Assembly (NCBI GenBank): GCA_029817715.1
Contig: JARUPY010000397.1
Span: forward strand, 4,588,001-4,652,000
Direction: 5' to 3'
Length of the DNA: 64,000 bases
Source of the DNA: Melastoma dodecandrum
Taxonomy: Eukaryota; Streptophyta; Magnoliopsida; Myrtales; Melastomataceae
In this document: positions 56,769 through 64,000 of the stretch, in pieces
Layout: each line of letters begins with the position of its first letter
Position numbering within the stretch: the first letter of the stretch is position 1
Position numbers and translations under genes: made by a program
The notes under the pieces: model-generated
Told to the model about the DNA's origin: nothing
Databases searched by the model: none
Seen by the model: only the letters and a program-made list of their open reading frames with translations

Positions 56769-59048
56769 TGTTACACTAAGAGGGGGGGTGAATTAGTGTT
56801 AATCTCCAAAATTGGATTTTAACCCTTTTTCGTTTTACCCCGCAGCGGAATGAAAAGCTTCTGTTAAACAGAGCCTGTAAATTTCTGTAAGACAGAACGT
56901 TTGATTGTGTACGCAAATTTGTTTAATGGACACAAGGATTTTTATAGTGGTTCAGCAAATTGCTTACGTCCACTCTTCACCCAGATATTTGGATGGTTTC
57001 CACTCAAATGTATCTCAGTACAAATTACACAAGTGATAGCAACCAAAAGCAAACCCGTGGGGTTTTGTACAATAGAAGCTTGAGTGGCAGAACACAGACC
57101 AGAAGGTTCTGTGCCGTAGAGGCTCGTTATGTAGCACAAACCCGAAGGTTCTGTACTATAGTAACTTAGGCTCAATACAGACCAGGAGGTTCTGTATCGT
57201 AGAGAGTAAGGCACAACACAGACCAGAGGGTTCTGTGTCGAAGAGACTTAGGCACAACACAGAGGGTTCTGTGTCGAAGAAGGTAGGCACAACACAGAGG
57301 GTTCTGTGTCGAAGAAGGTAGGCACAACACAGAGGGTTCTGTGTCGAAGAAGGTAGGCACAACACAGAGGGTTCTGTGTCGAAGAAGGTAGGCACAACAC
57401 AGAGGGTTCTGTGTCGAAGAAGGTAGGCACAACACAGAGGGTTCTGTGTCGAATATGTCAATCCACAACAAAAGGTTCTGTATAGGAAAATGACTTAGAT
57501 GAAAAGCACAGATCTGAAAGATTCTGTACCAAGGGTAGTCGACCTTCTACTGAACAGACCGTGAGGTTCTGTAGTAAAAGTGACCAGGAAAATGTATGCA
57601 CAGACCCGTAGGGTTCTGTACTACAGAGGGTTGTACAGACCGTAAGGTTCTGCACTAAAGTAGATTCAGACCTGAAGGTTCTGCTCTACAGGAGGTTATA
57701 CAGATCCGAAGATTCTGTACAACAGAAGGTTGCACGCGTTAACGTGACTAACTAGGTAGCAAATGCGTAATCCTCTTAAGGAAAACGACTTCGTGGCGTA
57801 CCCCACGCGAGCACGTAGCGGACCCTACGCAAGCGAACAGCAACCCCTGTTCAAGGATGGATTTTCCCTCCGGCGGCTCCACACGACCTGCACGATCTCC
57901 TCGAGATAGCGACTATGTGGCGTACCCCACACAAGCACGTAGCATACCCTACGCAAGCACGCAGCAGACCCTGCGCAAGCACGTGGCAAACCCCACGCAA
58001 GCAGACGGCAACCTCCGTCCTAGGTTCCTGCACACAGAGTTCTACACAACAGAAGCTGGTCAGTCCCTCACCTTCTGTGCTCCCGAGGTTCAGCCCTTCT
58101 CTCCGGCCCGCTGCACGTTGCCCACGTACACACGCTTCCAACAACGTATCCTGCAGCTTCCAGCCGAGTCCCTCGAGCCCCCGAGTCACTCTCCCAAAAG
58201 GCTTCACCAACGATGCAACTTCCGCCGGTAGTACTCCTCGTGTGACTAACTCGAACGAATGAAAGAACTAAAGCAAGCTCAAGCACACGCTCTCTCTGGA
58301 CAGAATGGGAGAAGAGAATTGTCTAATTTTATATTTTTACATGGGAGAGAGGGCGTGGCTATTTATACATAAAGGCTAAGAAGAAAACTTAAATGGGAAA
58401 AGATAAAAACGAAATCTGCAAAACAAGAAATTAAAAGTTAGTTTACAAAATAGATAAAATGATATACACGTGCATACATTCAGAAAATAAATCAGAATAA
58501 GATCATGATATATTTTCCATGAATAGTGCACCACAGAAGGTATCGCAGAAGGTTCTGCTCGATAACCTTCTACAGGTGGAAACAATCGTTGATTTGTTTC
58601 CAAATGACTTGAAGTCAATTCCATCCTGATAAAAACACACGTGAGAGTGTATCTGGACAGGTGGTGGTGATTTGCAATCAAATAATGTTCGTATATTGAT
58701 CAAGCAAGCTCACAGAAGCCTGTAGACCAAATAATAGAACCTTTCCATATATAGAAGATACATTTCCTTCTACAAGAAATATTATCTCCACTATGATTAT
58801 TTGAAAATCAAATCATGGTAATATGATTAGACGAATATCTTAATCAGATAATATATATTTCGTAATTAAATAACTAATCATTTAATTACAAGAATAATTC
58901 TTACATAAAGCCCTTAACATAAGAAGCTTCTGTAGAATAGAATGTTCGACCTTCTGTAGTACAGAGGGTCAGGCTCATCATCAAAGCCAAGAATGTTCGA
59001 CCTTCTGTGGCACAGAGGTCTGGCTCATCATCAAAACCTTTTCCAACA
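56769..59048 (-). repeat. LTR of element 1 (5' LTR in element orientation)
   Basis: 2280 bp; carries seven cores of the 35-bp repeat (57231-57453) and a 5-bp CCCTG-type insertion near 57970 relative to the other LTR. Confidence 0.95.
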
Positions 59049-59430
59049 CGTTGCGTTTGTTAGTAAACGCTCAGTCGAGTGGCATCGCGTTTGTTCGCGC
59101 TTTGCCAGATGGTAATGCGTTTGTTCGCGCTTTACCGAATGGTGTCGCATTTGTTAGTAAATGCTTAACCAAGTTGAAAGGACGTTGCGTTTGTTAGTAA
59201 ACGCTCAGTCGAGTGGCATCGCGTTTGTTCGCGCTTTGCCAGATGGTAATGCGTTTGTTCGCGCTTTACCGAATGGTGTCGCATTTGTTAGTAAATGCTT
59301 AACCAAATTGAAGTGACGTTGCGTTTGTTAGTAAACGCTTATTCGAGTGGCATCGCGTTTGTTCGCGCTTTGCCATATGGTAATGCGTTTGTTCGCGCTT
59401 TACCGAATGGTGTCGCATTTGTTAGTAAAT
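59049..59430. repeat. tandem array with 134-bp period (right part)
   Basis: Units start at 59049, 59183 and 59317, 134 bp apart, with the same hairpin monomers as 45041-46014. The first five bases are the right target duplication of element 1. Confidence 0.93.
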
Positions 59431-59981
59431 GCTTTCCTAGTTGGATTAACAAGTGGATAACTTGACTTGTAAGTACTGTCACACCACCAAAGTGCTTAAC
59501 AGTGAAGAAGGTCATACCTTAGCATAGCCTTAGAATCATGAAGTATGCTTGAGATTGTTTGCATCTCCCATGTGACTTGCCGAATTTCTGACTGTTGATG
59601 ATATGAAGGCAAGATGCTCTATATGCATGCACAAAAATTTCATTTTCCTCTTTTTTCAAGAATAGAAACACTTGTGCTATAGAGAATAAAGAAAGGTCTT
59701 TCTTACATCTCTTGAGGCTCACTCAAATATGTTTCTATGCTATCAGAGTGGGAAGTTCGGTTCCTTTGAAATGAATGCTCAAGGGCTAGTCGAAAGAGAC
59801 TTTGATTCTGGTTGTAATGTAGGCTTGGTGTAAGACCATATTTATAGAAGGCTTGATCTTTAAGAAAGAAAGCAAGTCAAAGAATCTCATCAAATAAGAC
59901 TCAAAATGCAAGGACATCACCTTTAAGCGTGGTTCTCCTAATGTGGACTTGCTCATCGACACAATATTCAAGGGTATGGGC
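59431..59981. other. non-coding retroelement-like DNA
   Basis: No open frame with a recognised domain; presumably part of the same host repeat as the flanking array. Confidence 0.4.
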
Positions 59982-61043
59982 ATGATGGCATATGAGAGTG
60001 TGAATTTGTGGGGAAATGTCGTAGAAGAACAATTTTCTCTATCTTTTCTCATAGGAAATGAGGCTTTTGAATTTAAAGCGGTTTGCCCAGCTTGGCAAAT
60101 CGGGATCAGGGTTCTAAAACTTTTATTCCTTTTTTCTTTCTGACACTTTGCTTTTGCGACCGTCTTTTGGCCCTTGTGTCTAAATTTGCTTTTTCTTTGA
60201 ATGATATTGAAGGGCTCTCTTTTCTTTTTTCTTGGCTTGCTTGCCCCTGTCTCATTTCAATTTTGTTTTTTTGAATATTCAACAGACTCGGTTTTCTAAA
60301 ATTGTTCATAGATACGTTCGAAGGGTTGAAAGATGGTAGAGTATTGTGTCGACTTGCGAGATCCATAGGGATGTACTTCACACTGAAACTTGAGGAAGTA
60401 ACGCATCTCCATCTGAGTCCTACCCGTTCGCCTGCCCCCTCATAGTCCATTAGTGGGTCCCGTAATATTTTTTCTTCCCTGGAGTACTATTTCACCAGCG
60501 AGTTTTAGTTCCTCGTCTGAGTCTAGGATTTCCCTTCCCTGATGGCTTGTGATGTGATAAGAGATACTGTTGGCTTAAGACTGGCTGGAGGGGAATTGAT
60601 ACAATGATGGCATATGAGAGTGTGAATTTGTGGGGAAATGTCGTAGAAGAATAATTTTCTCTATCTTTTATCATAGGAAATGAGGCTTTTGAATTTAAAG
60701 CGGTTTGCCCAGCTTGGCAAATCGGGATCAGGGTTCTAAAACTTTTATTCCTTTTTTCTTTCTGACACTTTGCTTTTGCGACCGTCTTTTGGTCCTTGTG
60801 TCTAAATTTGCTTTTTCTTTGAATGATATTGAAGGGCTCTCTTTTCTTTTTTCTTGGCTTGCTTGCCCCTGTCTCATTTCAATTTTGTTTTTTTGAATAT
60901 TCAACAGACTCGGTTCTCTGAAATTGTTCATAGATGCGTTCGAATGGTTGAAAGATGGTAGAGTATTGTGTCGACTTGCGAGATCCATAGGGATGTACTT
61001 CACACTGAAACTTGAGGAAGTAACGCATCTCCATCTGAGTCCT
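59982..61043. repeat. 440-bp direct duplication
   Basis: 59982-60422 and 60604-61043 are near-identical (start ATGATGGCATATGAGAGTGT, end CATCTCCATCTGAGTCC), offset by 622 bp with a ~180-bp spacer. Only a few substitutions and 1 bp of length separate them. Confidence 0.93.
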
Positions 61044-64000
61044 ATTCGGAAATCTAGACTACAGAACTCCTTTTACCTCGATGTGAAGTGATTCCTTGAC
61101 TTGAAAGGATCATTATGTTTTTGAAAAATCTCCTCTTTGGCTAGGAATGGCTAGCAATGGTTTGGGGATAAGAAAGAATGCTCGATGTCATCCTAGCTAG
61201 AGCATTTTCTATCAAAGGGATTTCCTTCCCACTCCGATGCTATCATGTCTGAATTTCTCACAAGTGCTTGCACTCAACTCTCGAAAAGGGTATATGTTCG
61301 GGGATAGGCTTGCCTTTCTATCTCTAGCACACAAGTGTTTCGCTTGGGAATGTGTTTCAAATTTTTGAATAAAATCGTTTAGTGAAAATGCATAGCAAAT
61401 GAACATGACACATGTTTTATGAAATGATAATTTTACCTATGATGTTCGCCTCGACTTGATGCCTTATAGGGAAAAAGAAGATATATAATCAAGTTCAATG
61501 TGAGAAAAATTTTAAACTTGGAACGATACTTTTCTTTACCGGTTCCCTGACGACGCGTGCTCGTTGCCCCAGTAAAAGCCTCCGAGGCGATTGGTTCTTC
61601 CCAGTTAAAGTATCTGCAAAGAAAGATAACATTGATTAGTTTCTAATTTATTGTAATTTAAATTAGAACGATACTTGCTTCCACCGTTTATTCAATATGG
61701 GTTGCGAGCCCCAATGGTTGAGTCTTCTAGGTTGATTTTTCTAGTTCGTTGATCCTAAAACAAATCGACTGACTAGGATGGAACAACTCCGTCCATCTTT
61801 GTTAGGGTGAGAGCGCTCTTGCGGATATTTGCTTGACAACATATGGGTTGTCGTAGTTGTGGATGGGATTTTTTCGAGAATCCTTGACATTCTGACTTTT
61901 GTTGAAAGCTCTTGTTACGCATCTGATGTGCAGCGGCTTGTCGCTCGATTGAGAAAACTGTTTATGCTCCATTGACAGGTTCGAAAAGAGTTGTCTCAGT
62001 TGAAGTGTGAGTTGTCACTCAGTAAGCAAGTAGCACGTATGTGAGCTTTTCTTGGTTGACTTGACATGGCTGCGCTGCCCCAGCTTAGTAAGTTGATGAG
62101 CTTGAACTTTTTGTAGTTCCAAAGCTTGATGATGCGCTTGTTCTGATTTAAGAATCCGGAGACTCTGCAAAGAAACATTAGAGAATAATATAAATGTTTA
62201 ACAGTGAGGTTATTGGAATGAAAATTGGAATGACACTCCCTAGTGACGACTTCGTCATAGTCTGAGCTCCCAATCAATGTTGTAGTGAAACTGAACCTGT
62301 GTAAAAAAAATTAAAATATGCATTATTCTTTGTTTTTAAAGTGATTGAAAAGAGAAATGGAAGTCCTTGTAGGCATTGCCGCAAGTGTGAGTAACGGTGA
62401 TCCATTGGCGAACTATCATTGAATTGCCCCGATTCTAATACCTGTGAGAAGAGAAAACAAATGTAATCAATGTTGTATCTTGAATGTCAAGGATTAGAAT
62501 GATACTTCCTTTGAACTTGCACTCTTGAAGGGATGTCGATTCGTATGGGATGAAGCTTGCCCCTGTATATGCTTTGATATTAATGTAGACCCAGTTTGGA
62601 TTGACAGGGACATGCTCTCCTTTTCTGAGTTCGATGGTTGGAAGAATATGCTTTGTTGTATTTCTTTGACATTGGTGTTGAATAAACTCCACGATGTAAT
62701 TTTAGTTGCTTGGTGACGAACTTTCCCAGTTTATTCTTCAGATGTTGATGGTGATTGTAAACCTAGCATTGGTGTTGTGGATGGTGATAGTATGAAACTG
62801 GTTGAATGAGTTTTGCTTCTTGGACTTTAACATTCGGTTTAATTGAATGTTCATCGTATGCCTCGTTGGAAGAGGGGACGTTCGTCTGCCTGCATAGGAA
62901 AAACCAAAATCCAGATGGTAGATGACATGCTTGATTGATTTAAACAATAAGCAAGATTGGAAGGAATACACCTAAACCAATAAATTAGAAATAACATGCG
63001 CGTGATAAAGTCGAGCTGGAATGATGTTGTTGCACAGTTGAACTCTTTGGGGAGAGATGACATCCAAAGCTTTCGTGGCTGATGAGTAGTCCAACTTTGA
63101 TAGATACGGGGCACCTCAAACAAAAACAAAAATCATGTATTAGACTGGATGAAGAAAGTTATGCTTGTGGATGCAAGATATGTGTCAACGCTCAATGAAC
63201 ACTTATATGCCCTTTAACTTAAAAAAATAAAAAAAATAAAAAAATAAAAAATAAATAAGGCGAAGTTTTTTTCTTTTAAGAAAAATTGTCGAAGCCAGGT
63301 GATGGTAAAATGACAAAAAAAAAAATGAATTCAAAATCTGTTGAAAATCTATGTGTATCATCGTAAAGGTCTGTAAAGAATGTTTTTTTTTAGACATGCA
63401 TCAATTTTATGCATATGAGTAGGCATTTTTCTAAAGCATCATGATCCGAAAACTTTGAATGTATGTAGAATGATGCAAGCATAAAAAAGAAAACTCGGTG
63501 TAGAAATCACTTTCCTTATGTTCGCTCATTGAAAAAATGGCATGTTAGCGAAATTGAAAGTAAGAGAAAAATGGTGGTTAACGTATAACAAGAAGCTTCA
63601 ATTCAGACCATATGGACAACAAAATGTAGATAAGTATGAGATTTTCTATCTACCGTCTTGGATGTGGCTTGGACCCGTTCATTAACCGTAAACAGAGAAA
63701 TTCGAGTTTGGGTTCATTTTAAATGAAAAAACTCGGATATTCGTCCGGTGGTAAACAGGTGAGTACCCACCTAAAAGTAGAGGCAAACAGCCAATACCCG
63801 TCGGCATATGGTATACCCGAACTAATCCTATGGTGCCCGGGGTGAAGGCTCATGTAACAGGAAAAATCAAACGTTGAAAAATATCGATCATGTGACATCG
63901 AACAATGCATGCACAAAAATAAATTGTTAGAGTCATAAAAGTTTGTATGGCCTTCAAACACATGCCTATCTAGACTGGCTTTTGACTCACCTTCGGACAA
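61044..64000. other. non-coding repeat DNA
   Basis: A motif of the form TTRGAAYGATACTT recurs loosely (about 61515, 61665, 62225, 62490, 63015) with GCCCC blocks between, suggesting a degenerate periodic region of a large retroelement. The minus frame at 64000-63719 (ending LTCLPPDEYPSFFI) has no domain I recognise. No RNA gene seen. Confidence 0.4.

Larger units (their letters stand above)
46020..59048 (-). mobile_element. Sirevirus-like Copia element 1, complete
   Basis: 13,029 bp, transcribed on the minus strand. 5' LTR (59048-56769), primer site (56766-56755), repeat-rich leader, uninterrupted gag-pol (55946-51828), repeat spacer (51780-51290), accessory ORF (50837-49017), several polypurine tracts, 3' LTR (48259-46020). 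Target duplication CGTTG. LTRs are 2280 and 2240 bp, differing by one 35-bp tandem unit, a 5-bp indel and a handful of substitutions. Every part needed for autonomous transposition is visible. Large LTRs, an extra ORF after pol, multiple polypurine tracts and the tRNA-Met primer site place it in the Sirevirus/Maximus lineage. It sits inside the 134-bp array. Confidence 0.95.

Noticed and set aside
1..64000. tRNA, rRNA, snRNA genes or organelle insertions
   Set aside because: None recognised by eye; the TGGTATCAGAGC sequences are retrotransposon primer-binding sites rather than tRNA genes. A tRNAscan/Infernal run would settle it.

Overview
The window is nuclear DNA of a flowering plant, very probably a eudicot. 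The evidence is a 17-exon Polycomb methyltransferase gene of the SWINGER/EZA1 type, an intronless GRAS gene, a TIR-domain immune gene, a plant mobile domain (PMD) gene relic, and Ty1/copia elements of the Sirevirus lineage. The species cannot be named from the sequence alone. Repeats outweigh host genes.

Layout. 1-164: 5' end of a RING-CH zinc-finger gene (minus), running off the window. 361-480: AAT/TAA microsatellite. 1651-5147: a segment bounded by ~95-100 bp terminal inverted repeats that carries a broken PMD gene. 5264-11981: SWN-like H3K27 methyltransferase (minus); 17 exons reconstruct an in-frame 869-residue protein, with one GC-AG intron in the SET-coding part. 12366-13954: relic of an RS2Z-type SR splicing factor gene between short outward-facing inverted repeats. 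14150-21554: old Copia debris, namely a decayed minus-strand element and a plus-strand RNase H tail, whose LTRs of one family lie in opposite orientation. 24371-25933: intact GRAS gene (minus).

27941-37501 is a young Sirevirus-like Copia element (minus) with near-identical LTRs and an AATTC target duplication. It keeps gag, protease, integrase and an accessory ORF but lacks reverse transcriptase and RNase H. 38052-38715 is a long foldback (arms ~310 bp) just upstream of a two-exon TIR-only gene (38896-39769). 41834-44244 is a mosaic of host-gene fragments: a GRAS relic, a Ca2+-ATPase piece with an internal deletion, a possible ABCC piece and a DUF4220/DUF594 piece. It lies inside repetitive DNA resembling Tat/Ogre-type gypsy non-coding sequence. 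45041-46014 and 59049-59430 are one satellite-like array with a 134-bp period, cut in two by a complete, apparently intact Sirevirus-like element (46020-59048, minus; CGTTG target duplication). 59431-64000 is further non-coding repeat DNA with a 440-bp duplication.

How parts relate. The two Sirevirus-like elements share gag-pol, accessory ORF, primer-binding site and multiple polypurine tracts, so the complete one is a plausible type of helper for the RT-less one. Both have non-coding DNA built from a recurring AGAAGNTTCTGT-like motif. Host genes are sparse: chromatin silencing (SWN), a GRAS regulator, a TIR immune protein and a RING-CH ubiquitin-ligase-type protein. All motif calls were made by eye; no database search was run.
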